Shown here: one piece after another, positions 11,802-22,866 of the stretch
How the letters are laid out: the number at the start of each line of letters is the position of its first letter
Position numbering within the stretch: the first letter of the stretch is position 1
Origin: Cryptomeria japonica
Lineage: Eukaryota; Streptophyta; Pinopsida; Cupressales; Cupressaceae
Direction of reading: 5' to 3'
Assembly: GCF_030272615.1 (NCBI RefSeq)
Contig: NC_081410.1
Location: forward strand, 260,202,437-260,266,436
Length of the DNA stretch: 64,000 nucleotides
Translations under genes and position numbers: made by a program
The notes under the pieces: model-generated
What the model saw: only the letters and a program-made list of their open reading frames with translations
The model's database searches: none
Told to the model about the DNA's origin: nothing

Positions 11802-13062
11802 TGTCTACCCCAACTATAATGATAATAATAATACCTCTAATTGAAATCTCAATCCGAAGTTTGGACATTCATATGGGAGAGTTTACTATTTTCATGGCTG
11901 GTGTTCATTTAGTTATCAATCCAGGTAAAACTTGAAATGGGTCTGCAATATATATGCACTAAGCTCCTTAAATGATTATTCTGCATTACTGCAGTAACTA
12001 ACATTATGCAGAAAGGAAAGGCAGGAATGGAAATCATAAAAGGCTACATGAAAGCTTCACAAAACACTACTGAAATGATCTAATGAAAATAACAGAAATC
12101 ACAACGTTCTATCTTGGCTACAGGAACAGTCAACGGATCTATTTCCAGTGGCTGCAGGAACAATCCAATCATGAACTTCTACTGCAACTAAGTAAAAACT
12201 AACTTCAATGATCATAAACATAGGATCACTCACCAAGTGGGCCCCCTTGGATGAGTGATATCAAACTCCCAGCAAAGTACTATTAACAGATCAGAACAAC
12301 ATATTCTTATTCATTTCTTCCTGAAAATGATTACATATTCTAAAAGAGAAAATTCAGAATGATTGTCAAAACTCTGCTCAATTCCTTTCCATCTTGTCTA
12401 ACTCTAAGAAAGAAGGAAGAGCTTATTATAAAGAAAAGATCAACTACAATGGACAACTCAAGTTATGCCCAGAAGAAGAGGCGGATAATTGTCAGATGAA
12501 GGAGAAAACTAAGAGCTTGGCTGCAGGAACCGTGGATCTGAAACCGAACCACAGTCTTTGCATGCCAAAGTGATATTTTGTGAATTTAATATGCACCAGA
12601 GTTAAACTCCCATGGTGAAGTATAACTGCTCTGATTATGCCATACATTGCACTTGCTCAAATCCCCTTCAGTTTGACCTCCAGTTATCTTAACGTGATTC
12701 TCCAGTCCTTAGGCGCGAAAGAAAATCATCCATCGCAGCATCAATTATTATCTGCACTAAAACAAAAATAACATACAAGGACATGCATATGTATCTTACT
12801 CAATTAATACATTCATTAACTCACATATGACAAAATCCTAAATAATCTGCATATCACAAGGACAAATCATTTCGCTGCAGGAATAAATTGGCATGGCTGC
12901 AGGAATTAACCGACAAAGTTCAAACATGATTTCTTAAGTTCAGTTTTAAAACATGGATTACATATAGTAAATTCACAATACTTTACTATCACAATGCAAC
13001 CCAAAAGATACCAAAAAACCTAAGAGTCATGATAAAAAACATGTCAAAGCATCGACTTATCA
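11802..13062 (-). repeat. Athila-like LTR, 5' copy (1261 bp)
   Basis: It has TG/CA ends and matches 2141-3374 along its length. It carries a 27-bp segment near 12585 missing from the other copy. The flank at 13063 (CCACCCATAG) cannot be matched to a left flank because the left end continues into a leader. Confidence 0.92.
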
Positions 13063-13344
13063 CCACCCATAGTTGTTATCACCTCACCTGCCCGACCAAC
13101 TCCACCAGCTCCAATCGCCAAACCTCCCCTCCCTCCCTCACCAACTACTCACCTGACTAATCCACCTCATCTCCTCCCTTTATCTCCTCCTCCAATCCTC
13201 CCTCTATCTCCTCCATCCCCCCCTCCATCTTCTCGTCTCCCTCTACCAACCTCTCCTCTCATCTACCCCATCATCTCCTCCACCATCCCCATATCCCTCC
13301 TCCATCTCCTCTCCCTCATCTCTCCATCTCCCTAGCCTCTCAGA
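13063..13344 (-). repeat. Pyrimidine-rich low-complexity tract
   Basis: Plus-strand CTCC/CATCTCC-type repeats run to about 13340. Read on the minus strand they continue the PMD frame as Gly/Arg/Glu-rich codons after the TAG at 13345-13347. They may be a low-complexity C-terminal tail or 3' UTR of that gene. Confidence 0.5.
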
Positions 13345-14539
13345 CTACTCATCCTCATCATCATCAAAAGCAGGAATCATCTCTAAGGGATCTGATATTC
13401 ATGCTACGACATGAGCCATGAAGAGCACTCCAAACTCCTCTGTCATCCCAACATCCACCACTCCAAACCCATAGTCCCATATTTTTCCGGCCAAATACAT
13501 GTACTCCTCCACAACCGCTGCACTATCAATAGTTGGACCCCACTCTAGCACATCCTGCCTCCGACAAGCATATAAGCATGCTCCCTGCGGTTCACCCTGT
13601 TGTCGACCATACTGTCACTGAACTCAGTTGTGCAAGAACCTCTCAATGATAAAAGGTGTCTTCCCTATCAAGTATCGTGACATATACACATAGGGCATCT
13701 CTAGCCCGTCATCTACCCACACCTCGCAATCCATATACAGTCTCTAGATGATTGTATCAATGTCGTCCAACACTCTCCTCCAATGCTCTAGCTTGACCAA
13801 CTTACGCTAGACAACTATCCCTGTGTACCCATATGCATAAGCCCGACCAACTGGCCTATCCCTGTCTACAAGTGGCCTCGCTGCGGGAATGTGCTCCCAA
13901 GCCCACACCTATAATAATGTGACCCCGGCTGATAAACTATTGTATCCTAGATAGACCACCTGGTGCAGATCTCTGTACAAATGGGCCAACATACAGGACC
14001 CCCATGCAAACTTGCGACCCTATATCACCATATCCTCTAGCACCAATCCCCATCCCACTACCAGTCCCTTTGACCTATAGTCGGGACACAAGAAGCCACC
14101 TACGAAACCTGCCAGTACAGAAGGTAGTGGAGCATAATCAAAATCTATAAACTCCTGCCAGGGGATCTCATATCCACAAATCTGATCATCGTGAAATATC
14201 TGGCGAAGAGCCTCTGTCCCATCCTCCTCTGTCTACTCATATGGCAATAATGCCCCTATCACTGGAATTCATAGAATCTGATAACAATCCTCTGGAGTGA
14301 CTGTCATCTCGCCAGTAGCCAAATGAAAGGTGTTTGTATCACTGTGCCACCTCTCTATCAATGTTGTCAGTAAACCCTGGTTAATGATATATCAATGCAT
14401 GTCCAACAATGAGGATAATCCACACCTCTCAATGATATCCCTATCTGTCTGTGTCAACCAAGGAATCAGAGACCATGGTCTATGAAATCGCTCTCGTGAA
14501 TGAAGTACGCCAAGTCATTCCTGTAACAGCAAAACATGT

Positions 14540-15060
14540 CCAAATATCAGTTCCCACATCTATCTAATATATCCAATCAACAAAATCAACTTGAAACAAC
14601 AAAATATCAAATCAAGTTCCATATCCGAATTCCAAAATTCCATATCCAAAGTCAAATCCATATCCAAAATCAAATTCATATCAACTTGAAACAACAAAAT
14701 ATCAAATCAAGTTCCATATCGAAAATCAAATTCCATATCAAAAATCGAATACAATCATCAATATCAACTTGAAACAACGAAATATCAAATCAAGCTTCAT
14801 ATCGAAAATCAAATTCCATATCGAAATCAGAACAAAATCAGCTTGAAACAGTGAAATATCAAATCAAATTTCATATCAAACATCAAGACCCATATCGCAA
14901 GCAACATATCAAGAATTTATATCAAAAGATCCATATCAAAAATCAAAAACCCATATCGAGAAATCACATCAAAGACCCATAACACAAGCAACTCAAAAAT
15001 CCATATCGCAAGAATCATATCATGAACCATATCGGAAATCATGAATCAGAACTCATGTCG
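14540..15060. repeat. Degenerate ATATCAAA-type tandem repeat
   Basis: Words such as ATATCAAATCAAGTTCCATAT, AAAATCAAATTCCATATC and CAACTTGAAACAACAAAATAT recur with variable spacing. The array is strongly A/C-biased and lies in the predicted PMD intron. An apparent ORF at 14536-14772 is only the repeat read in frame. Confidence 0.65.
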
Positions 15061-15329
15061 GACATCACATTCAATGGCAAGGAAAAAGTCAAAGATCCAA
15101 ATCAACAGAAAATAAAGATCATCATTCAATCAATTAGCTTAGTACTTCAACAGCAAAAGCAATTTCCCAATCTATCAAAACTTGGGCATCATCACAACAG
15201 GCACAAAATTGGCTAAACACCCATCCCAAAACACTTGGCAGACACCTACCCACCCCCAAATTCATCTTCCGTCATCTATTTTTCCCCTACAGTGTCACCT
15301 TTCCACTCCTTTCTAGTTAAATTTCTGAT

Positions 15330-15625
15330 CACGCGCTAAGAAATCCCTCCCATGCGCTAAGTTGTCACCCATGTGCTAGCTAAACTTATTTATGCGCTAT
15401 AAAATTTACCCTATGTGCTAGGTTAACCCTACGTGCTACCAAAATTACCCTCTGCGCTACCCTGTGAACCCTATGCGCTAGGTTAACCCTACACGCTACC
15501 CTATTCACCATATGCGTTATTATATCCTATGTGCTACCCTGAACCTGCGATGTGCTACCCAATGACTCCTAGACGCTACCCTAGTTGATAAACCCTACGT
15601 GCTAACTCTTCTATCGTATGCGGTA
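15330..15625. repeat. GYGCTA-spaced degenerate tandem repeat
   Basis: The hexamer GCGCTA/GTGCTA/ACGCTA appears about every 15-22 bases, usually in the setting CCCTAYGYGCTA. Examples are at about 15334, 15353, 15373, 15394, 15415, 15433, 15457 and 15475. The spacing drifts, so the unit is old or loosely constrained. No protein reading was found. Confidence 0.65.
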
Positions 15626-16205
15626 CAGGACAGACTTGACGTGCTAAACCGTGAAATTCCAACACAAAATATTAAAAACGTGATCAAAATCGACAAAACA
15701 AAAAGCAAAAGGGGCAAAAATTGGATGACTTACAGGTGGACCATACGTGGCGGGCATCTGGTATCGACGAACGTGCTTGAATCGGTGTGAAGCATAGGGA
15801 ACCGGCATCTTGTCACTCTCCAAGTGTCACTCTCACAACAAGTCAATGGGTGCAAATAAAATAAATGAAATCACTTTTTACCTTTTATAGGGTAAAAGTC
15901 AACTCGGGTTGGTAAGTGGGGCATGTATTTTGCTCATTTTTCTCACTTCGAACCCTACCAAACATCATTTTTTGGGAGATGGATCAATTAAACAACACAT
16001 TCAACACAGTCAAAATTTAACAAAGCGCTCAAATCAAAAATGATTATCAACTCAACCAAATTTTCAATTTTTTGATTCATCTCTCGAGGGGGCATCATCA
16101 ATACTATTTATCAAAACTGGGGCATGACATCGACATCATCACATCAATCAATTTTTGGCAACACATCAATTTTCTTTGAATCAACATGTGCACACACGTC
16201 ACTTC

Positions 16206-16219
16206 AAAGAGGGGCAAAA
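16206..16219 (+). other. Polypurine tract of Tat-type element
   Basis: AAAGAGGGGCAAAA lies directly before TGTAGACG, the LTR start. The plus orientation agrees with the Tat pol remnant at 1-2070. Confidence 0.6.
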
Positions 16220-16318
16220 TGTAGACGTATAAAAATGACCACTTTCCTAAGTGAATATTTAATATTCATTTTATTCTCGTTCCTCTATTTAATTAAATTT
16301 AATTTATTTAAATCATTC

Positions 16319-16418
16319 ACATTCATCTATTTGATTAAATAAGTTATTCAATTTATTTAATTAAATTCACATTCATCTATTTGATTAAATAAGTTATTCA
16401 ATTTATTTAATTAAATTC
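16319..16418. repeat. 50-bp tandem duplication
   Basis: Two adjacent near-identical 50-bp copies start at about 16319 and 16369, with the core ATTCATCTATTTGATTAAAT. They lie inside the AT-rich part of LTR A. Confidence 0.8.
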
Positions 16419-16961
16419 ACCTAGGTCTTTCATATCCATTTAATTGAATAAATCACTTTATTTAGTTAAATCCCCTTTCTACTCTTTTTAATTAAATTTA
16501 CATTTAATTAAATTGTTCACCTCAAATAAATAAATCTAATTTATTTATTCAAAGCCCCCACTTGTATTTATGCAAGTTGCATCTATTTTTGTTGAAATAA
16601 AGCAATTTATTTTAAATTAAAATTACCCTCCATCCACTTGCATTCTCCTACATCTCCCACTTGTCTCCTAAACCCCTTCTAGATTCTTCTAATCACTTCT
16701 AAATTATCCTAACCCAACTACTAAATATTGTCACATCCCTAAACAAATGGAAGTCACTTCTCAAACCCTCAAAGTCTTTGAAAACCATTAAAGGTTTTAT
16801 GTCTTCAACAAGTTAACCTTGAAAGTCTTCCAAACCATTAATGGTTAGCTCAAACCTCTTGCATGATTAGAGACTTTCTCTCTAACTCAACCCTCATCTA
16901 ACCCAAGGGTCTCATCAAGCATTCATTGCTTTCACCATGGTTATTCCTTTAACCCTTGTAC

Positions 16962-18483
16962 TGTTAGATTCAATGACAGTCTCCAAGACACTGAGAGGGG
17001 GGGTGAACCGGTGTCTAACCGGTTAACGGAATATTTAAACTTATTTATAACTTTGCATCCCAAAATAGTGTACCGGTAAATAAGAATTATTGCAATAAAT
17101 AGAAATAATAGAGACAGCATAGAAACACACCATAACACAAGATATTTAACGAGGAAAACCAGTGTGGGAAAAACCTCGGTGGGATTTCTGACTCACAATA
17201 TTTACTCACTGGCCCATGAATAAATACTACTTACAATGAGGGGCCTGCACATGCAGGGAGGCCAACAGCCTAGAGCTCACTGCTCAATAAAGAGTCACAC
17301 TAACTACAAAATGGATTATCAAATCCAATAAGATGTACTGCTCAAAACAACATCTCTCATGCCAGGTTCAGTACCGGTTTAAGCTCAGTCAATAACCAAA
17401 ACCTTCGTTGTCAACTATATCACCTTATACAAAATTGCCTTATCACACATTATAACTTTCTTCCATCTACATCCATACAAATGACCTATAAGATCTCATA
17501 CATATATGAGTCTTTTACAATATACCATGTCGGCTTTACAAAAGATAATTATATTACAAAATAATTCATATAAACAAAACTTTATTCCATGTCAACTAGG
17601 GTGCTAATATGCTTGTTGTCGATGTAATCTAAATGTCGGTGAAGTGTTTGTCAGTGTCGGTGTCGGTGTCGGTGTCTGCAAGTGTATGAAGTATGTGATG
17701 TCGAGCATGTAGAAACCAGTTGTCGGTGACTTTCAAGTTGGTTGCCAGATGGTTGCCATCAATGACAACATCAACTATTCTCATAAAAGTGTAGAATTCC
17801 AACAATATCCTCTTTTGGCATTGATGGCAACACTCATGAGAAAAATCAAAATTGTTATCCAAAAACTTAAATCCAAAAATTTGTGCTCCCCTTAAGCAAG
17901 TGATCACCTTTGTACATGCATTTTTCTCTCCACTACTACTCCCCCTTTGACATCAATGACAAAGGATGTCATCGAAAGAGTACAAAAATTCTACTTCAAG
18001 GTTTTTAATCGGTTGGTTACAATCTGAAAGATGTCTGCCAAAATCATATTCAGACTACATAAATTTGTTGTTGTCATCTAAAGTTGCCTCAGTCTGTTGG
18101 ATCATACCGGTGAGATAGTGTATCTGCTGCTCCGGTGATCATTCTCCTTGTACTGTTGCCTTAGACAATTAAGTTCTCTGAGTAATCAGATTATCCAACC
18201 TCGGACCAAGTTTATCTTTTAGTTCCCGGGCATTAGACTTTATCCTTGCCTTCTCTTTCTCAAGTTTTTCTAATTTCTCCTCAAAGACTACCATTTCCTG
18301 TTCAAAAACTGATATGAGTATGGATGAACCTATAATATTGTTTGCAATGTCATCAATTTCTTTCTGTGTCTTCTTGATCTCCTTATCAATGTCCTCAGTC
18401 AAACAATGAGGCTTACAAGCTTCCCTATATAGCTCCTTATACTCCAAAATTGTAGAATTGAGTACCGATAAAAGTGTATCCAC
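16962..18483 (-). mobile_element. Copia-type fragment: LTR plus 3' internal region, related to the 22867-30466 element
   Basis: An 843-bp LTR (17804-16962 on minus; TGTTGGAATT ... AATCTAACA) is preceded by a purine tract (TGCCAAAAGAGGATAT, 17820-17805). It carries the same U5 block as the other copia LTRs here (CACCATAACACAAGATATTT ... GGGAAAAACC). Upstream internal sequence runs to 18483 and is then cut. It contains a second purine tract near 17940 and the end of a coiled-coil ORF. The insertion splits LTR A near 16961/18484. No right LTR or TSD remains. Confidence 0.7.
18169..18483 (-). pseudogene. C-terminal coiled-coil ORF of the copia fragment
   Basis: About 104 codons, beginning at or beyond the truncation at 18483. 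It is rich in Lys/Glu heptads (KEIKKTQKEIDDIANNI, FEEKLEKLEKEKARIKSNAR). The opening LYREACKPHCLTEDIDKEI resembles LLSKICQPHLFYDDVLAQKD from the C-terminal part of the large ORF at 24326-27505, and both precede a copia PPT and 3' LTR. I infer that they are homologous accessory ORFs. Function unknown. Confidence 0.5.
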
Positions 18484-18730
18484 AAGAGTTTATCCTTTGG
18501 GTAAAAGATTTATCCAATGGGTAATCCTAACCTAACCTTAACCCTTAGCTCCTAAGGTAACCATGAGGTCTTCTCAAGTATTTAATTCTTTTTACATCTC
18601 CTCTCAAGCAGTCTTATGTTGAAAACTGTTACCATTTCATTGGTGAGAATTGAGTGCATGGATTGATAACTTTCAATCCTAGCCCTTGATAAGATTATCC
18701 AATCTTGACCATCCATTGCCATGTTTTTCC

Positions 18731-18738
18731 TATAAATA
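18731..18738 (+). promoter_or_regulatory. TATA box of LTR A
   Basis: CCTATAAATAGAG precedes a CT-rich stretch. The same TATAAATAG context occurs on the minus strand in LTR B (37068-37075), which supports a conserved LTR promoter. Confidence 0.45.
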
Positions 18739-19253
18739 GAGCCCTCATTCTCTCATTCTCATATCCAAATATTTAGCATCACACTTATAGGCATTTTACT
18801 AAGCATATCTAGTCATTTTATCAAGCATTTAGTCTCTCTTTGAATAGAAATAATCTAAAAAACATTTTAGAAGCATTTCTATTATCATAAATAATCACAT
18901 TAAGCTAGTGTATCATGTTAGGATAGTTCTTTTACTAATCCTTTCATCTTATCATCATATACATGCTACTTTAATTCATGTTTGTTAATATCATGCACAT
19001 TTAGGATTGCATTCATGGTAGATTGATCAAACATCCCTCATTCTCATGATTGTCATCCCTAAGTCACTTTGCTCAGTGATTTGAGAGCAAAGGCATTGGC
19101 TTGAGGGGTCTTGTGAGATAGATAACAATGGAACATCTCTTGGAAAGTTAATTTATTCCATATAGCTCCATAACTTGCACCAAGAGTCCCATTAGTGTGT
19201 GGACTTGTCCTAGATTCGTATTTTTCATTTCATCGCACCACTTTTCCCACACA

Positions 19254-21299
19254 CGGGTAGTTGGCAAACGAATAAGATAATAATTTGATTTAGCCTCATG
19301 GCCTATTCCTAGGGAGGATGTTTTAGGATAGGCATGAGAAGGTTGTGAAGACGGTAAGCTAATCTCCCTTAGTCTCTCATAGGTTGAGATGGCTCCACAT
19401 GTCCATCAGGCCAGTGCCTTGTTGTTAAGTTATGTGGATGGCATGTCATGACACTCCACTCTGACATGTGTCCCCTTGTTATTGGTTGCGTTTGCATTCT
19501 TGCCTTGTTTGAATTGATAGCCTCTGGGAGTTTCCTTATTGTGTTGTTTGTGTTTGTCCATGCATGAGAATCTATGCTATGGTCTTGCCCTTTGTATTAA
19601 GTGTCCACCTTAGATGTAGAGTGTGCATTAGGACCTAGCACGGGGGGTGGTTCCTTGTAGATTCCACATTGGTCGGGTGGTTGGTGCTTTTTACCATTGG
19701 GGTTTTTCCCTTGCTTGCTAGTGTTCTTCTCTTCGTGCATGGATTGGATCTTCATTTTGATGGCAAAGAACCTTCATGGAAGCTGATATATGTGTTTATA
19801 TTTATAGTGGTTAGAGTGATTCCTTTGTAATACTCATTGATGTATATGAAAATAAAATATAACCACTTTAAATAGTTATAGGAGAACATTTGTACTTCTT
19901 GCTAGATGAGCTATGCTCATGTTGTAGTGACTATGTAATGAGATTGTAAGTATTCAATTGATATTGATATGTTATGTAATTGGTGTATGGCTATGTTCTA
20001 ATGGAATAAAGAAATGATTCTTTAGCTGATTTTATCATGTTATGCTTCAATGTTGGAAGAAGACTTAGTTATGGCAATGGATTAATTTCATAAGATTGTT
20101 AAAGACTTGCAATTAGATAATGGAAACATTGAACATGAGAACCTCAAACATATGATATGATTAATGGGATAAAGAACTGTAGTGAATGCATGAAATGGTT
20201 AGAGGTAGAAAACATGTTATGTAACAAAGGACCTTAGACAACAACATGGGAACTAAACAAGACATGTGGCTGAAATTAGATTATGACTAATGAAGAATAA
20301 TATCACTAAGGAGGCATAATTGATATGATGTCATTAATAGGATAGTTGCAATAAAATATATCATTTATAGTTAATGACAACACTCTCATAGTTGCATTGG
20401 AAAGTTAGCATTCATTTTATAGCAGTAATAAGTGGAAATGGAATATAGTTCTATGTGTTATGCATGTGGGCAGCATTAAAGATGTTATCATAATAGGAGT
20501 GGAAACTCATATGCAGCATGAAATGGTAAGAGATATATGCATTTCATGATATGCATTATGTAAGGTCAAAAGGAAGAAGTTAGACATTGCATAATGCATC
20601 AAGGATTCATGTTAATTAATGATCATGCACTAGGAGATGGATTGTCATGATAGATTCATTATGTTCTAAAGGTATGGAATGGTTAAGGGATTAGGAATAT
20701 TTGGATTTGGTGTTTAAAATGAACTTTAGGCTAAAGGGAATAGACTTGCATCGTATCATGTGAATTAGAGAGGCTAGTAGAATACATCATGAAAGATAGT
20801 TATATGGATTTGCATATGAGCATAGATGGAAACTAGTGGACATTATATGTTGTATAAAAAATGGATCAATAATAGAATAGATTGCATCCATGATCATGTA
20901 GTTGCATGTCATGAAAGGGATAGTTAGCTAGAGTGCATTTATGGATATGCGTGATAATAATGGATAAGTAAAGTTAGCTCATGATATTTCACGATAGTTA
21001 AAGATAACTCTCAATGTTTAATAATGTTAGTGAGTAGATGTTGTTAAAATTTAAATTAATGACGTTAATGTACCCTAGGGAATAGACATGGTATCTGAAT
21101 GTAAATTCCGCTTGCATAAGAACTTATTATGATAACCCCAAGAATAAGATGAGAACATTAAGATGAAACTAATTTAATCAAATCTTAATCATATTTATAA
21201 TATAAGTTAAGTGATATTACTTTGTTCAACAAAAACAAAAAAAATGGCCCTCTTAGAGTAGTTTGACTTTATTTCTCTAGGGTATTTTGGTGGGCATTA
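19254..21299. other. AT-rich spacer, no gene recognised
   Basis: Long noncoding stretch rich in ATG/ATGAAATGG-like words. No ORF above about 60 codons, no LTR ends and no recognised protein match were seen. Confidence 0.5.
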
Positions 21300-22866
21300 C
21301 ATAAACAATCACTTTGCTGACAATATCATTGGTAACAAAGATGCAAGAGTATTGACTAGAAGAAGAGCAAGAGAGAGTACATGTTTGCTCTCTAAAATTG
21401 AGCCCAAAATAGCAAAGGGAGCTCTAAAAGATGAAGACTGGATCAAAGCCATGGAGGAAGAACTAGAGCAGATTGAGAAAAATGAAACTTGGGCTTTTGT
21501 GCCCAGACCAAAGAACAAAAATGTGATAGGCACCAAATGGGTGTTTAGAAACAAAATGGATGAAACCGGTCAAGTAGTAAGAACAAAGCAAGGTTAGTCT
21601 ACAAAGGGTATGCACAGGAAGAAGGTTTGGATTATGGAGAGACCTTTGCATCGGTGCCCAGATTGGAAGGGGTCGGAATTCTGATTGCTTATGATGCTTA
21701 CAAGAAGTTCAAATTTTACCAAATGGATTTTAAATCGGCATTCTTGAATGGTGTTCTAGAAGAAGTGTGCATAGAGAAACCGCAAGGGTTTTCTTCAAAA
21801 GATGGAAAAGATATGGTGTGTAAACTAAAGAAGGCTTTGTATGGACTAAAGCAAGCACCAAGAGCCTAGTATGAGAGGCCGCATTGATACCTACTAAGTA
21901 TAGGATTCATAAGAACCAGTGACAATAGTAACCTGTACTTGAAAATTGGAGAAGGTGGAAAACATCTAACTGCAGAGATTTTTGTAGATGACATCATCTT
22001 TGGGGGAGATGATGAGGTGAGAAAAGGTTTTGCAGATGAAATGAAGCGAGAATTTGAAATGTCCATGATTGGTGAAATAAAATTCTTCATCGGTCTGCAA
22101 GTATCTCAACTAAAGAATGGTATATTCATTAGCCAGACCAAGTACATAAGGGAAATCTTGAATACTTTTGGAATGGAAGATTCCAAACTTGTTGGAACTC
22201 TAATGGTTATAGGTTGCAAGCTCTCCAAAAATGATGAGTCTAATGAATTGAATAAAAAACTTTACCAATCCATGATTGGTAAGTTGTAGCATGCATTACA
22301 CAGTAGATCGGATATAGCACAAGCAGTTGGCTTGGTTGCTAGATTTGCTACAAATCCAAAAGAGACTCATATGGTGGCGGTTAAGAGAATATTTAGATAC
22401 CTTAAGGGGACTGATGGGTATGGTCTCTGGTATCCACATAAGGGAGATTTCAACTTAAGTGTCTTCACCAATGCAGATTGGCCAGGGAACATTGATGATA
22501 GAAAGAGCACTAGTAGAGGTGCATTCTTTCTTGGAGACAAGATTGTGTCATGGACAAGCAAGAAATAGAATTGCATCTCTCAATCTACAACTGAGGTAGA
22601 GTATGTGGTTATTGCAATCAACTGTACACAGGTAGTATGGATCAAGCAAATATTGGAAGGTATCCAAGAAAAGGTGACTGAACCTATAGTGATTCACTGT
22701 AACAACACTAGTGCTATCAACATATCTAAGAATCCAATGATGCATTCCAAGATAAAGCATATAGCTATCAAATACCACTATCTCAAGGAATAGGTTCAAA
22801 ACAAGGAAGTAAGGTTGGAGTATATACCAACAAAAGAACAGGTGGCAAATATCTTCACCAAGCCAC
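21300..22866 (+). pseudogene. Copia pol: reverse transcriptase and RNase H
   Basis: Canonical Ty1/copia RT/RNase H. The RT start is ALKDEDWIKAMEEELEQIEK and KNVIGTKWVFRNKMDETGQV, then FYQMDFKSAFLNGVLEEV, KALYGLKQAPRA and the active site EIFVDDIIFG. RNase H shows FTNADWPGNIDDRKSTSRGA, TEVEYVVIAINC, HCNNTSAINISKNP and the end VANIFTKP. Stops are five TAG and one TGA, with a small frameshift near 21597. The 5' part of the element (gag, protease, integrase) is missing left of about 21300. The last codons are interrupted by the 22867-30466 element and resume at 30472. Confidence 0.93.
22862..22866. repeat. Target-site duplication GCCAC (left)
   Basis: GCCAC precedes the left LTR and is repeated at 30467-30471 after the right LTR. 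A 5-bp TSD is standard for copia integration. Confidence 0.9.

Larger units (their letters stand above)
2068..13062 (-). mobile_element. Athila-like Ty3/gypsy LTR retrotransposon
   Basis: On the minus strand the order is 5' LTR (13062-11802), PBS, gag, protease, RT, RNase H, integrase, an extra ORF, PPT and 3' LTR (3374-2141). There is one RNase H only, unlike Tat. The RT motifs ATRKDYFPLPFVDQ and IYMDDF, the protease motif VDLGA, a tRNA-Asp-type PBS and an ORF after integrase all fit the Athila branch. All genes are broken by in-frame stops and at least two frameshifts. LTR-internal homology continues about 73 bp past the left LTR, through a second PBS, so the left end is a recombinant or truncated junction and no TSD can be read. 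The LTRs differ by a 27-bp indel and scattered, mostly transition, differences, so the insertion is old. Confidence 0.88.
13345..15808 (-). pseudogene. Two-exon plant mobile domain (PMD) pseudogene
   Basis: Exon 2 (14520-13345) reads as one frame of about 390 codons with PMD signatures: LLTTLIERWHSDTNTFHL, TGEMTVTPEDCYQIL, VWAWEHIPAARPL, LEHWRRVLDDID and a poly-Asp end (DDDEDE). The minus strand has a good acceptor (TTTTGCTGTTACAG at 14521 upward). A candidate exon 1 at 15808-15734 has an ATG, 25 open codons and a GTAAGT donor; the join is in phase. The frame has about six TAG and six TGA stops but few or no frameshifts. PMD is found in Arabidopsis MAIN/MAIL proteins and in plant transposons. 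The gene is antisense to the Tat pol at 1-2070 and lies before a Tat-type PPT and LTR. Extra antisense ORFs in that position are known in Tat elements, so I infer it is Tat cargo rather than a host gene. Confidence 0.75.
16220..19253 (+). repeat. Tat-type LTR A, interrupted by a copia fragment
   Basis: It starts TGTAGACG after a PPT. It carries long AT-rich TTTAATTAAATT tracts, a segment with AACCATTAAAGGTTTTATGTC (about 16790), a TATA box at 18731, and probably ends near CACTTTTCCCACACA at about 19253. Segments 16600-16930 and 18490-18770 match, in inverted order and orientation, 37060-37700 of LTR B. The copia piece at 16962-18483 splits it. The right end is a judgement from similarity to LTR B only. 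Confidence 0.55.

Noticed and set aside
15330-15640. CRISPR-like array
   Set aside because: Spacing and cores drift and there are no true repeats with unique spacers; it is a degenerate eukaryotic tandem repeat.
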